Shown piece after piece: positions 26,843 to 35,363 of a stretch of DNA of 64,000 bases. Made by a program: the position numbers and the translations under genes. This DNA is from Bacteroidales bacterium (lineage in GTDB: Bacteria > Bacteroidota > Bacteroidia > Bacteroidales > Rikenellaceae), in the NCBI GenBank assembly GCA_910574205.1, contig CAJSYJ010000001.1, positions 620,001 to 684,000 on the forward strand, written 5' to 3'. The first letter of the stretch is position 1. Every line of letters begins with the position of its first letter. Under the pieces are notes generated by a model that was not told the origin of the DNA, ran no database searches, and was given only the letters and a program-made list of their open reading frames with translations.

Positions 26843-27133
26843 TTAACTTACTACAAAATCTATTTCAATACCCATGAAGTTGATGCCCTCCTGCGCAAGC
26901 GCGGCCATTTCCTCCTCGCTCAATGCCGTGGCGGGCTGGATGCCCTGAACGCTGTAACGGCGCACCGTGTCGGCATTCTCGGCAACCACCGTGTCAAGCA
27001 CCTGCCCGTCCGCAAGAGTGTCCGTAAGGCTCACGCCATTGGCGGCTGCAAGGCCGAAAGCGGCCTCCATGCTGCCAGCCGTCTGGACGGCCATGTCGAG
27101 CAGGCTCTGCCTGTCCTTTACTTTTACCTCCAT
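26843..27133 (-). CDS. small tail/baseplate protein (LysM-like, tail protein X type)
   Basis: 96 aa. The pattern SLLDMAVQTAGSMEAAFGLAAANG followed by DGQVL resembles the LysM-like repeat of P2 gpX/Mu tail proteins; this is similarity by eye. The ATG at 27133 overlaps the gp25-like stop (ATGA); the GTG at 27136 is not needed. Probably part of the hub or of tail completion. Confidence 0.6.
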   Translation of the reverse strand: MEVKVKDRQSLLDMAVQTAGSMEAAFGLAAANGVSLTDTLADGQVLDTVVAENADTVRRYSVQGIQPATALSEEEMAALAQEGINFMGIEIDFVVS

Positions 27134-27411
27134 CACTCCACTGTTATAATGTTGTCTTCCGTTATGCTCACTTTCTGGACGTCAAGCCCGCAGGCCTCCA
27201 GCATCTTTTTGACCTGACCGCGCCACATGACGTCCACCTCGCCGCCAAGCATCTTTTTCACCTCGCCGCCGATAAGCGGCCATTCTTTCCACTCGCCGCG
27301 CATGGCAACAAGGACACCCTCGGCAATCTGGCTGTCGGTGTCACCGATTACGACACTGCCGCGTTCTATCAGCAGGTCGCCACTTTCCGCGTCTATCAGT
27401 ATGCCGTTCAT
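27133..27411 (-). CDS. gp25/gpW-like baseplate protein
   Basis: 92 aa. T4 gp25/P2 gpW/Mu gp46-type: DAESGDLLIERGSVVIGDTDSQIAEGVL and the GEWKEWPLIGGEV segment matching the conserved 'gE...p..G' of this lysozyme-like fold without catalysis. It initiates sheath polymerisation. It overlaps both neighbours by 4 bp. Confidence 0.8.
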   Translation of the reverse strand: MNGILIDAESGDLLIERGSVVIGDTDSQIAEGVLVAMRGEWKEWPLIGGEVKKMLGGEVDVMWRGQVKKMLEACGLDVQKVSITEDNIITVE

Positions 27412-28022
27412 CCGTGTTTCACTTTTTCGTTTTCATAATCACCCCGCTGTGTCAGTTCAAGCGGGGTCGCGCTCCATGCGGCAGCGGCGGCGGACAAGGC
27501 CGCGCCACCGTCCTGCGGAACGGCCACCCACCCAGAAAACACGCTTTTCAGGTCGTTGATGTCCTGCTCTATAGCGTTGATTCGTTCGGTCAGCTGCCCG
27601 ACCTTGACCGTGCCGCCGAAGCCGCCGCCATTCAGCGTGATGCCCTCTTTCGTCAGTTCCGCGCTGGTGTCATCGCCCATCAGAACGCGCACGCCGTCCT
27701 TGTCGGCCGAAATTCGGGCGGTGTCGCCGCTGATTGCCACCTCGACGCTTTCCACTTCGTCGGTAAGCAGCACCACGCCCGCAGCACCGTCGGCCACAAA
27801 GCCAACCACCACGTAACTGCCCACTTTCGGGAATGCCACCACGCCGAACGTGCTTTCCTGATTGGCTTGCAGGTTCACGCCCAGAAGCGGCGCGCTTTCG
27901 TCCAACGGCGTGCAGTCCACCGTGCGCGCCGTCTTGTCCACGGCGTCCACAGTACAAACAAGGCTCACGCTCTGGCGGCCGCCCTGTGCCAACTGCCTGA
28001 TGGTTTCTTTTATATTGTTCAT
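27408..28022 (-). CDS. baseplate spike/gpV-like protein (Mu gp45-position)
   Basis: 204 aa. N-terminal OB-like domain (VCTVDAVDKTARTVDCTPLDES and GSYVVVGFVADGAAGVVLLTDEVE) and a C-terminal region with short repeats. It matches the gpV/gp45 spike slot between gpD-like and gp25-like genes. Forms the membrane-piercing tip in contractile tails. Confidence 0.7.
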   Translation of the reverse strand: MNNIKETIRQLAQGGRQSVSLVCTVDAVDKTARTVDCTPLDESAPLLGVNLQANQESTFGVVAFPKVGSYVVVGFVADGAAGVVLLTDEVESVEVAISGDTARISADKDGVRVLMGDDTSAELTKEGITLNGGGFGGTVKVGQLTERINAIEQDINDLKSVFSGWVAVPQDGGAALSAAAAAWSATPLELTQRGDYENEKVKHG

Positions 28023-28975
28023 TCTCCTATACGCTGGCCGAGCGTGATTTCCTGACGGAAGCCGCCCGTGCCGTATTTGATTATATTTTTCTTTACCTGA
28101 TAGACGCCTTTTTTCTCACCGTCTATCTTGATGCCGATGGCGTCCAGCTTGTCCGCCAGCCTGTAACCGAATGTCTTGAAACTGCCCGTGAGGCCGTCCC
28201 GTTTAAGACGTTTGATTTCCTGCTGCGCCCACGCTTTGAGTTCGGCTTCCTGCTTGTTGTAGGTATGGAGCGTGCGGTGTTCGCCGTCGGCGTCGCCCAC
28301 TTCAACCCTGATTTTTTTATTGTTCGGCATAAGGCTGACCGCCTTGATGCGCAGGCGCATGTTTTCGGCCTTTTGCTGTTCGAGGCTCTGGTCGTCGATG
28401 ATGTTCACCCCCGTGGCGAAGACCTGCGACGGGCAGCTGTCCCTCTCGAACAGGACACCGCAATAAAGCACGGGGCTGCCGTCCTCGTAACGGAAGAACG
28501 AGCGGACGCCGTTTTCCTGCAAATGGCCGAGAAGCGATGCCACGGTGTCCGCCGTGACACGGTACTGCCCGAGGTTCTGTTCACCCATCACGCGCAGCGG
28601 GTAGTTCAGGCCTTGTTCTTTCAGCAGGGTTTCAAGGTTCACGCTCTTGTAGGCTTTCTTCTTCGCTTCAATCTGCTTCAATTTGAACATTTCGTCCTCG
28701 CAGGTAATGACGACGGGCGTCTTAAAACCCACATCACGCACGTACCCCACAAAGGCAAGCTGCAAGTCACCGTCGTAGCCCAGCCACACTTTCACCCCGT
28801 CGCCGCGCTGGACGGGTATCTCGGCCGCGCCGTCCCACTTGATTTTTTTTGGCAGCGTCAGGCGGCATTCGTCCGTCAGCTTTTCGGTGTCACGGGTGAT
28901 TTCCACCTCCGTGACCTTTTCAAGCCGCCAAGACTTCGCGCCTGTGATTTCTATTTTTGCCGTCAGCCTGTACAT
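28019..28975 (-). CDS. tail hub protein, gpD/Mu gp44-like
   Basis: 318 aa. Late-control-D-type hub: N-terminal beta domain (AKIEITGAKSWRLEKVTEVEI), middle with PVQRGDGVKVWLGYDGDLQLAFVGY and a C-terminal basic beta region (GVYQVKKNIIKYGTGGF). Size and order (after the tape measure and a small tail protein, before the spike) match Mu gp44. The stop overlaps the spike start. Confidence 0.75.
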   Translation of the reverse strand: MYRLTAKIEITGAKSWRLEKVTEVEITRDTEKLTDECRLTLPKKIKWDGAAEIPVQRGDGVKVWLGYDGDLQLAFVGYVRDVGFKTPVVITCEDEMFKLKQIEAKKKAYKSVNLETLLKEQGLNYPLRVMGEQNLGQYRVTADTVASLLGHLQENGVRSFFRYEDGSPVLYCGVLFERDSCPSQVFATGVNIIDDQSLEQQKAENMRLRIKAVSLMPNNKKIRVEVGDADGEHRTLHTYNKQEAELKAWAQQEIKRLKRDGLTGSFKTFGYRLADKLDAIGIKIDGEKKGVYQVKKNIIKYGTGGFRQEITLGQRIGE

Positions 28976-29000
28976 CGTTTGAATGCCGTTTAACTACTGT

Positions 29001-29603
29001 TTAATACTCCGTGCTGTACACGTTATAATCTCCGTCGCTCATGGCCGAAATGCTCACGCTCTGGTAATTGCTGGCCGTGTCCTGCGATACGGAAAAGTTC
29101 TTTATCACGATACTGCCGATGTCGAATATCTCCAGAAAGACACTATGCACGTCGATAGCCGCCTTTTCGTCGAAAAAGGCGCGAAGCTCGCGCAGCCCGT
29201 CTTCGGGGTATTCGTCCACGATGACACCGTTACGGACGGCGGCCACACCGACAACGATGTTTATCTGGTAGTCGCCCTCGTTGATGTATTCTTTCACCGT
29301 GCCGTCCATGCCGACCATCTGCGTGGTGACTATGTTTTTCGCACGGCTGATGGCGCACACGGCGTCATTGATTACAAGCGTCTGGCCGTCCTGCTTGCGC
29401 AGCGTCAGTTCGCAAAGCACATAACGTCCCTCCCAATAGCTTTTATCGGTTATCGGGCTGCTGACCTCGTGCGGGGTGATACCGCCGCCGTGCCCGTCCC
29501 AGTTCGGGGCTTGCCCCGTGCGTGAGGGCTGCATCCTGTACAGCAGCCCTTTCGCCTGTGTGGCCGCGCCTGCGGCTATGAACATGAAACTTATCGGTGT
29601 CAT
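29001..29603 (-). CDS. tail/baseplate protein (DUF6046-like)
   Basis: 200 aa, starting just after the tape-measure stop. Contains a Gly/His-rich loop (NWDGHGGGITP) and a beta-rich C-terminus (VFLEIFDIGSIVIKNFSVSQDT) like proteins found at this position in Bacteroidales Mu-like phages. It occupies the DNA-circularisation (Mu gp43) slot but is shorter. Likely links the tail tube tip to the hub; the family label is from memory. Confidence 0.55.
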   Translation of the reverse strand: MTPISFMFIAAGAATQAKGLLYRMQPSRTGQAPNWDGHGGGITPHEVSSPITDKSYWEGRYVLCELTLRKQDGQTLVINDAVCAISRAKNIVTTQMVGMDGTVKEYINEGDYQINIVVGVAAVRNGVIVDEYPEDGLRELRAFFDEKAAIDVHSVFLEIFDIGSIVIKNFSVSQDTASNYQSVSISAMSDGDYNVYSTEY

Positions 29604-29604
29604 A

Positions 29605-31752
29605 CTACATTGCCAGATTTACGTCGTTAAGGGCGGACAGCAGGGCTTCGCCCACCATGTCCTTGACCTTTCCCAAGTCTTCGGACAGGTTGGTGGTATG
29701 TATCTCGAAACGCTCCACCAGTTTGTCCACATTGACCGTTATATTCCTGATTTTACCGCCGCCGTCGCTTTTGCCGCCGACAGTTCCGAGGCTGCCGCCT
29801 GTCGGGTCGGGCGGCGTGACGGTCGGCACGTCCACCGTAGGGACTTCACCGCCCGCTGCGTTCGGGTCGGGCTTGCCTTTCTTTTTGGCCTCCTCCGCTT
29901 TCTTGCTGGCGGCCATTTCGGCGTTGTAGGCGTCATTGAACGCCTTGCCGACGTTCGTGCCGAACTCCGAAAAGCCGCCTTTAAGTCTGTTTATGGCGTC
30001 TTTGATGCCTTGACCGTCAAGGGAGAAAGCGGCTTTTATAAGGTCGCCAATACTGCCGAAGACGTTTTTAGCCAAATCCCAGATGCCCTTAAATACAGCG
30101 ACAAAGGACGCGCCCAGACCTTTCAGGGTGGCGCGGAACTTCGCCGAAGTGTTCCAAAAATAGACGCCCAGTGCGATAAGCCCCGCAATTGCCGCGGCTA
30201 TCCACCCGATAATCGGGATGCTCATAATGGCCACGCTGACCGCACGGCAGGCGGCAGTGGCAGCCAGCTTGAAAGCGCCAAAGGAAGCAGAAGCGACACC
30301 CGCGAAAGTGGCCGAGGCTGTCCCGCCCGTGACAAACGACAGAACCAGCGCGCCCAGACCTTTCAGGGCTTGGAATATCCCCACTGTGGCAAACCGAAGC
30401 ACCGCCAGCGTCGCGCGGGTGATATTGACAAAAAAGCCGTTGGAGGCGAACTGCCCCGTAATAAGCTCTCGGTTCATGAACGCCATTTGCAGTCGGGCAG
30501 CATAGATGAAGCCCTGAACGCGCGACCACATGGCAGCCCACTGCAAGCCCTTTATCCATGCCATAAGGTTGCCCATGCCGATAAGTAGCGGCATAAGCTG
30601 CGAAAGCGGAACGAGCGCGCCCATAAGCGTGGAAAGCCAGATGCCGAGGTCGCCCGTAGCCTGAAAAATAGTTATCTTGAAGTCCTCAAACTGCTGGTTT
30701 ATACGTGCCTGACGCTCGGCGTAGCTGTCCATGATGATGGCCGCCTGTTCTTCCGCCGAGGCCGTGCCTGTGACGGCCTCGGTGAAGTCCTGCAAACTTT
30801 CAGTGCCGTTTATCAGGGCAAGGGCGGCGTTCGCGTTCTCACGGCCGAACAGGGCGGACAGCAGCGCGTCGTCTTTCAGCAGCGGTTTGAGCGTTTCCAG
30901 ACGTTCTTTCAGCGGCTTCGTCTTATCGGTTAGCGAGGACACGTTGATGCCCGCCTTTTGCAGTTCCTCCTGTGTCTTTTCAGGCAGGAAACGGCCTGCG
31001 GCAAGGGTGGAAAGCACGTTGCGCAGGGCGACACCGCCCTCCGAACCTTTTTTGCCCGCCTTGTCGAGCACCTGAATGGCGGCGTTCGTTTCCTCAAAGC
31101 TGACGTTGGCGGCTTTCGCGGCCATACCGCACTGCTGCAACGCCACTTTGATGGCGGGGAGTTCCGCAGAACCCGCCTGACCCGCCGCAGCCATGACGTT
31201 CATCATGCGCGCCATTTCCGCGCTGGCTTTCATCGGGTCGTCAAGGCTGATGCCGTACTGGTTCATGGCGGTGGTCAGAACCTCGGCCGCCGCCACACCG
31301 TCACCACCCATCAGTTTGCTGGTGGTGGCGATACAGTTGCCCATCGCCTGCAAAGCCTCGGGGTATTTGCCGAGTTCGGGCGACAGCTGCGAAAGCAGCA
31401 GCTTGTAACCCTCGACAGCCTGCGAGGCGTCGATACCGAAAGCCTTTGCACTGCTGCGGGCGTAGCCCTCAATCTGTTTCAGGCCGTCACCCACGACACC
31501 CGCGACGGCACTCAAATCGTGCATCTGGCTGTCAAGCGATATGCCCGAAGACGAAAGGCCGCCCAGCGTGTCGTTGAACTTGCTTACATAGTTACTTGCC
31601 AAATCCCAGACTGCAAGCGTCTGACCCAATTTACCGAGCCAGCTGTGCGTACCCTCCACGGCGGCATTGAAACGGCCTGTACTCTCGGCCATTCCCTCCA
31701 TCGTGGCGGTAAAATTGCCGCCGACATTAAATTGGTAGTCGAAATTTTGCAT
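29605..31752 (-). CDS. tape measure protein
   Basis: 715 aa. Long alpha-helical protein with the phage tape-measure pattern: N-terminal SWLGKLGQTLAVWD, a conserved middle typical of TP901-type proteins (EGYKLLLSQLSPELGKYPEALQAMGN, MAAAGQAGSAELPAIKVAL, LNVLSTLAAGRFLP-like), hydrophobic helices about residues 375-400 and 480-530 (IPIIGWIAAAIAGLIALG), and a Pro-rich low-complexity tail. It sets tail length. Preceded by the frameshifted chaperone pair. Confidence 0.9.
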   Translation of the reverse strand: MQNFDYQFNVGGNFTATMEGMAESTGRFNAAVEGTHSWLGKLGQTLAVWDLASNYVSKFNDTLGGLSSSGISLDSQMHDLSAVAGVVGDGLKQIEGYARSSAKAFGIDASQAVEGYKLLLSQLSPELGKYPEALQAMGNCIATTSKLMGGDGVAAAEVLTTAMNQYGISLDDPMKASAEMARMMNVMAAAGQAGSAELPAIKVALQQCGMAAKAANVSFEETNAAIQVLDKAGKKGSEGGVALRNVLSTLAAGRFLPEKTQEELQKAGINVSSLTDKTKPLKERLETLKPLLKDDALLSALFGRENANAALALINGTESLQDFTEAVTGTASAEEQAAIIMDSYAERQARINQQFEDFKITIFQATGDLGIWLSTLMGALVPLSQLMPLLIGMGNLMAWIKGLQWAAMWSRVQGFIYAARLQMAFMNRELITGQFASNGFFVNITRATLAVLRFATVGIFQALKGLGALVLSFVTGGTASATFAGVASASFGAFKLAATAACRAVSVAIMSIPIIGWIAAAIAGLIALGVYFWNTSAKFRATLKGLGASFVAVFKGIWDLAKNVFGSIGDLIKAAFSLDGQGIKDAINRLKGGFSEFGTNVGKAFNDAYNAEMAASKKAEEAKKKGKPDPNAAGGEVPTVDVPTVTPPDPTGGSLGTVGGKSDGGGKIRNITVNVDKLVERFEIHTTNLSEDLGKVKDMVGEALLSALNDVNLAM

Positions 31753-31806
31753 AATCGGGTTGTTTTTACTATTTTAGCAACGTGTTACTTTTACACTGTT
31801 TTGAAT

Positions 31807-31971
31807 ATGGAAAGCATCTTGATTTTTATCGGTAAATGGTTCGTAATGCTGCCTATCTGCATAGGTATCGTTATCATGCCATTTTATCTGCTCGGTGCTT
31901 TCGCCCGTGCCGCGTTCAAAGATTTCAGGCGGGCGTCAAGGGCTGGCATTACCCCCAAACATTCCCGATAG
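31807..31971 (+). CDS. small membrane protein on the opposite strand (candidate moron)
   Basis: 54 aa, ATG at 31807 and TAG at 31969. It has a hydrophobic core (ILIFIGKWFVMLPICIGIVI, then FYLLGAF) and a basic tail (KDFRRASRAG). It occupies a 183-bp gap in an otherwise closely packed - strand tail operon and reads the other way, which suggests a lysogeny-expressed gene. A TATTTTAG element (one mismatch to TAnnTTTG) lies at 31769-31776. Its last 36 bp overlap the 3' end of the chaperone frame. Possible roles are superinfection exclusion or a small toxin; untested. Confidence 0.5.
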   Translation: MESILIFIGKWFVMLPICIGIVIMPFYLLGAFARAAFKDFRRASRAGITPKHSR

Positions 31972-32492
31972 CATTTCTGCAAGGTTTCTGTTTCGGAACT
32001 TCTCCAGCCATAACGCCTCGGCGTAATGCGCCGCCCATTCTTCATAACTGCCGACCGTCGGGTCAAGACCGAGGTTCGCGCGGATTAAGGCACACCCCTT
32101 TTGAAAACCGTCCTTATCGTCGTCATCAGAAAGCTGGTGCGCCTCTACAAGTTTTTTAGGCTGCCGAGGCACGAGTTGAACATATTACCCAGCTGCGCGG
32201 TCGCCGCCATGAACAACAGCGCATCTTCACGCATTTCCGTGTCACCGCCCAGAAAACAATTGTCATAAAGCACGGAGGCACTTTTCACCTCGTCGCTTTT
32301 GCCGACCTTTGTAACGGCCGACATGGTTTCCAACGAGGGGCGTTTGAAGTAGGCCACATGCAGGTCTTCACCTTCCGTCACGTCAATGCGGATAACACGC
32401 TTGTGTACTGCTTTCCATTTGTTGATTTGTTCCTCGGTCACACCGCCATCGTAGGTCTTGCCCTGCGGCTGTTTTGTTTCGTTATTTTCCAT
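31936..32492 (-). CDS. tail assembly chaperone, -1 frameshift fusion (gpGT-like)
   Basis: Predicted 185-aa fusion: 114 codons of the upstream frame (32492-32151), a -1 slip on A_AAA_AAC (32157-32151, - strand), then 71 codons ending at 31936. The downstream frame has no ATG near its 5' end, only a GTG at 32172 inside the overlap, as expected if it is read only by frameshifting. Gene order (tube, chaperones, tape measure) is the standard place for gpG/gpGT. Coordinates given for the fusion; the unshifted product is listed separately. Confidence 0.8.
32145..32492 (-). CDS. tail assembly chaperone, short form (gpG-like)
   Basis: 115 aa. Acidic N-terminus, then VTEGEDLHVAYFKRPSLETMSAV, similar to the pattern of tail chaperones that coat the tape measure. 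It stops (TAG, 32145-32147) two codons after the slippery heptamer. Lies upstream of the tape measure gene. Confidence 0.75.
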   Translation of the reverse strand: MENNETKQPQGKTYDGGVTEEQINKWKAVHKRVIRIDVTEGEDLHVAYFKRPSLETMSAVTKVGKSDEVKSASVLYDNCFLGGDTEMREDALLFMAATAQLGNMFNSCLGSLKNL

Positions 32493-32519
32493 GTTCTTTT
32501 ACTGTCTAATGATTGGTTA

Positions 32520-32960
32520 CTATTTTGCCCATTCGATATGCGACGGCACAAGTTCAAGTTCCACCTCCTGCCCCGTGTCGCCCTCTTTCCACTTGCGGCT
32601 GTTACCCGAAAACTGCACGTTGCGGATTTTATCCGTCTTAATGATACCGCTGTCGGGCAGATAGGTGACAGTAATGTCAAAGGGTGCAAGGTCTTGGATG
32701 CGGCCGTTCGGGGATTGCGCCTGTATGGCTTCCACTTCCTCCTGATACAGGATGATTTTTGCCGTCGGGGTAATGCGTCCCTTTGCTCGACCGACGGGGT
32801 GACGGCCTGCGCCGTACTTGTTTACCACGTCTTGACTGTCGCCATATTCGATACCCGTAATACCTGTAAGGGGCACGCCGCTGATGGCTGCCACGATGTC
32901 AGCCCACGAGTAAAGCATTCCGTTGATAAGGGGGATGCCGTTGTTGATTACACTTGCCAT
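32520..32960 (-). CDS. tail tube protein
   Basis: 146 aa, beta-rich. The sequence SWADIVAAISGVPLTGITGIEYGDSQDVVNKYGAGRHP and the following region resemble tail-tube proteins of Bacteroidales contractile phages; it sits between sheath and chaperones, exactly where Mu and P2 keep the tube gene. Forms the inner tube through which DNA passes. Confidence 0.8.
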   Translation of the reverse strand: MASVINNGIPLINGMLYSWADIVAAISGVPLTGITGIEYGDSQDVVNKYGAGRHPVGRAKGRITPTAKIILYQEEVEAIQAQSPNGRIQDLAPFDITVTYLPDSGIIKTDKIRNVQFSGNSRKWKEGDTGQEVELELVPSHIEWAK

Positions 32961-33033
32961 TAGTTCCTGAATTTACGCTGCGCTCGGCAACACTCAAATA
33001 AATTTGGTGTTGCTCTCACTGGCAGCAAATTTG

Positions 33034-34206
33034 TTATACTGTTTTAGCAAATCCGATTTTTACTTTGATTTTACGCATGACGCCAACGGCCACCTGTCGG
33101 ATAACGATTTCCACCTCGCTGGTGCTTAACACATCCTGTTCGGGGTCGATTTCCACCTTGTAGCCCGACAGTTCGCCCGCCTTTTCCATGTCTTCGAGGG
33201 CTTTGTTGGCCGTCGTTTCCAGATGGCTGACGCTGTACGCCTGCATTTTGCCCGTGTCAGCGTCGATGTAGATGTTGCCGCCCAATTCGGGGATAAGGTA
33301 GGTGCGCACACCGCGCACGGCCTTGTCCATCGTGCGGACGCTTTCTATCATCGCGTAGTCGCTTATGGCACTGTCCATCGTATGGCTGTCGTTCACGTAG
33401 CTGCCCGCCTGTCCCACATGGGTGACGAAGAACAGGTAACGCCCGCCGTCCAACTGCTCGACAAGTGCCTTGTCAAGGTCGCGGTAAAGCGTGCCGTCAC
33501 CAAAGGCGGGTACATTCACGCCCGTGGGGAAATTCTTGACCCAGCCGATGGACTGATGCACGGCGGCCAAAGAGAGAAGCCCCAGCACCACGCCGATGGC
33601 CGACACGGTGTTTTTGGCCGTCTTGTTGGCCTCGGCCGCGTAGAGTTCCGCGCCCGTTCCGCTGCCTGCCTGTGCAATTACGACACTGACGCGGCACTGG
33701 TTCGCACCCGCAACGTCCGCGGGCATGTTACCCACGGCGGACACTTTCGGGGCATACAGCACGGAAAGCGGTGCGTTCTGGGTATCGAGCGCGTCGGCGA
33801 CGCCCTGAATGGCGGTAACGTCGTCCGCGCTGAAAGCCTTGTCGCCGCACCAGATGGCTATCTGGCGGATGCGGCCGCTGGCGAAGTTCTGCACCGTCTT
33901 GATTTCGGTAAACTTGTAGCTGGTCGGTTTCGTGAAGATGCCCACGTAAAGCGAAATGCTCGGATTGACGCGGAAAATCTCCGAAAGCTGGTAATGCAAC
34001 ACTTTCACGCTCCAGCTGGCGGACTTGTCGGTGATGCCCAACGCCTCGGCGGCGTCAATGGTCGAAACGGCCTGCACGTGCGCCGTCTTGAAGCCGTCGG
34101 GGATTTCCGCGGCAGCCAGATAGGCGATGAAGCCGGACACATGGTCTTCACCAGCCACGCTTTTGGGCACATTGCCGTTTTGTCTTTCTATTTTTAAAGT
34201 GTTCAT
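33034..34206 (-). CDS. contractile tail sheath protein (DUF2586-like)
   Basis: 390 aa. Sheath by order and composition: alpha/beta core with VGIFTKPTSYKFTEIKTVQN, a hydrophobic GVVLGLLSLAAVHQSIGW, and a C-terminal beta strand domain (EVEIVIRQVAVGVMRKIKVKIGF) as in sheath proteins that exchange terminal strands. Its presence marks the phage as a myovirus morphotype. Confidence 0.8.
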   Translation of the reverse strand: MNTLKIERQNGNVPKSVAGEDHVSGFIAYLAAAEIPDGFKTAHVQAVSTIDAAEALGITDKSASWSVKVLHYQLSEIFRVNPSISLYVGIFTKPTSYKFTEIKTVQNFASGRIRQIAIWCGDKAFSADDVTAIQGVADALDTQNAPLSVLYAPKVSAVGNMPADVAGANQCRVSVVIAQAGSGTGAELYAAEANKTAKNTVSAIGVVLGLLSLAAVHQSIGWVKNFPTGVNVPAFGDGTLYRDLDKALVEQLDGGRYLFFVTHVGQAGSYVNDSHTMDSAISDYAMIESVRTMDKAVRGVRTYLIPELGGNIYIDADTGKMQAYSVSHLETTANKALEDMEKAGELSGYKVEIDPEQDVLSTSEVEIVIRQVAVGVMRKIKVKIGFAKTV

Positions 34207-34571
34207 TACTCCGTCACTTTGATGATTTCCTTACCTGCCAGATCGGCGGCGTGGTGCTGCGCGTCGGAGCGCAACGGGAACGCCTGACCGTCGGACGTTA
34301 CGAATACTTCTTTGAAGCCGTGCCGCGCGATGGCGGCCTTGCCCGCTTTTTCCAGAACGCTGGCCGCGGGTTTCGGCTTCTTTTCCTCTTTGGCCGCCGC
34401 AGCCTTTTTGTCGGCCTTTTCAGTTTCAGGCGCGGGCACAACCGCGGCGGTCTTTTCCTCGGCGGGGGCTTCGGTGACGGGCGCGGGGGCGGCCTGTGCC
34501 GTCGGTGTTTCGGGGGTCGGGGCTACCTGTGCGGCGGCCGCTTCTTTTTCCTTGTTCTTGTTCGTTGCCAT
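34206..34571 (-). CDS. small Ala/Pro/Lys-rich phage protein
   Basis: 121 aa from the ATG at 34571; the longer frame to 34649 runs into the lysis gene. The first 75 residues are low complexity (Ala, Pro, Glu, Lys) and disordered; the last 45 form a compact domain (AAIARHGFKEVFVTSDGQAFP). Located between the lysis cassette and the sheath, in the position of small head-tail joining proteins of Mu. Function unknown. Confidence 0.65.
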   Translation of the reverse strand: MATNKNKEKEAAAAQVAPTPETPTAQAAPAPVTEAPAEEKTAAVVPAPETEKADKKAAAAKEEKKPKPAASVLEKAGKAAIARHGFKEVFVTSDGQAFPLRSDAQHHAADLAGKEIIKVTE

Positions 34572-34575
34572 AATT

Positions 34576-35106
34576 TTAGCGTTTAATTCGTTTGTAAAAT
34601 ATCCAGATTGCAAAGACAGACACCGCCAGCAGGAACATGCCCGTACCAAGCCGCAGGATGCCTGTGCCCGCGCTCGGTTTCTGTTCGGAGGTCTGGACGC
34701 TGTCGGACTGCTGCGTGCTCTCCTCGACCGTGTCGGCCGTTACCTGCGCTTCCGTCTGGACGTCGGTCTGCGCCGTCTCGCGGGTCTGCTGTTTCTGCCG
34801 ATGTTCCTTGTGCAGCACCGCTTTCACGGGTGGCAGCCCTGTGCTGTCGGCGGGCGGCTTGTCGGTGTCGTAAACCACCAAGTCCGTGACCGTTTCGCCC
34901 TCGCTGACGGTCAGACGTTCCAGCATCATGGCAACCTGTGCGCGCACAAGGCTATCAAAATGCGCCTGCGCGCTCTCATCTATCCGCGTCTGCACCTCGG
35001 CGCGCGTCAGCCGCTTCTGCGGCGAGCAGCTCACGAGAAACAGGGCAGTTGTCAGCCATAGGGCATGACGGTATTTTCTCGACGGCTTTTCGGAATTTGT
35101 CCACAT
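34576..35106 (-). CDS. candidate unimolecular spanin (u-spanin)
   Basis: 176 aa. N-terminal signal with lipobox LFLVSC (Cys about residue 27), a charged, Gln-rich periplasmic region and a C-terminal TM helix (GMFLLAVSVFAIWIFY) with basic end. This lipoprotein-plus-C-terminal-TM layout is that of u-spanins, which tether outer and inner membranes and fuse them at lysis. It overlaps the upstream holin-like gene by 131 bp in another frame and follows the amidase, forming a lysis cassette. An Rz1-like or structural role cannot be excluded. Confidence 0.65.
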   Translation of the reverse strand: MWTNSEKPSRKYRHALWLTTALFLVSCSPQKRLTRAEVQTRIDESAQAHFDSLVRAQVAMMLERLTVSEGETVTDLVVYDTDKPPADSTGLPPVKAVLHKEHRQKQQTRETAQTDVQTEAQVTADTVEESTQQSDSVQTSEQKPSAGTGILRLGTGMFLLAVSVFAIWIFYKRIKR

Positions 35107-35359
35107 CCTTGCGTAATGATTTGATTTCTTTTTCGAGCGGCTTCACTATATTTTCCATAAGTATGCCGCTCGCCTTGCGCACATTCTCCAGCTCGCTGTT
35201 CTCCACGTTCGTAAGCGTCTGTTTCATTTCAGCACGCAGTTTGTCGAGTTCAAGCTGGTATTTCTGCCGCAGTACCCTGCTGTTCACCCACGCGCCCAGC
35301 GGGGCGGATACGGCCGCCACAAGGGACGACACAATTATGGTTGTAAGTTCTGCGCTCAT
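34976..35359 (-). CDS. holin-like / single-TM coiled-coil protein
   Basis: 127 aa. N-terminal TM helix (IIVSSLVAAVSAPLGAWV), then a long coiled coil (LELDKLRAEMKQTL to VDKFRKAVEKI) and a short Cys-containing tail. Position right after the endolysin suggests a holin or an i-spanin-like partner; the coiled coil is more like an i-spanin, the short tail more like a holin. The 3' quarter overlaps the u-spanin gene. Confidence 0.55.
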   Translation of the reverse strand: MSAELTTIIVSSLVAAVSAPLGAWVNSRVLRQKYQLELDKLRAEMKQTLTNVENSELENVRKASGILMENIVKPLEKEIKSLRKDVDKFRKAVEKIPSCPMADNCPVSRELLAAEAADARRGADADR

Positions 35360-35363
35360 TGTT

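Noticed and set aside
30958..31806. Long + strand frame opposite the tape measure gene
   Set aside because: Shadow of the tape measure frame; only the final 54 codons from 31807, in the intergenic gap, are kept.
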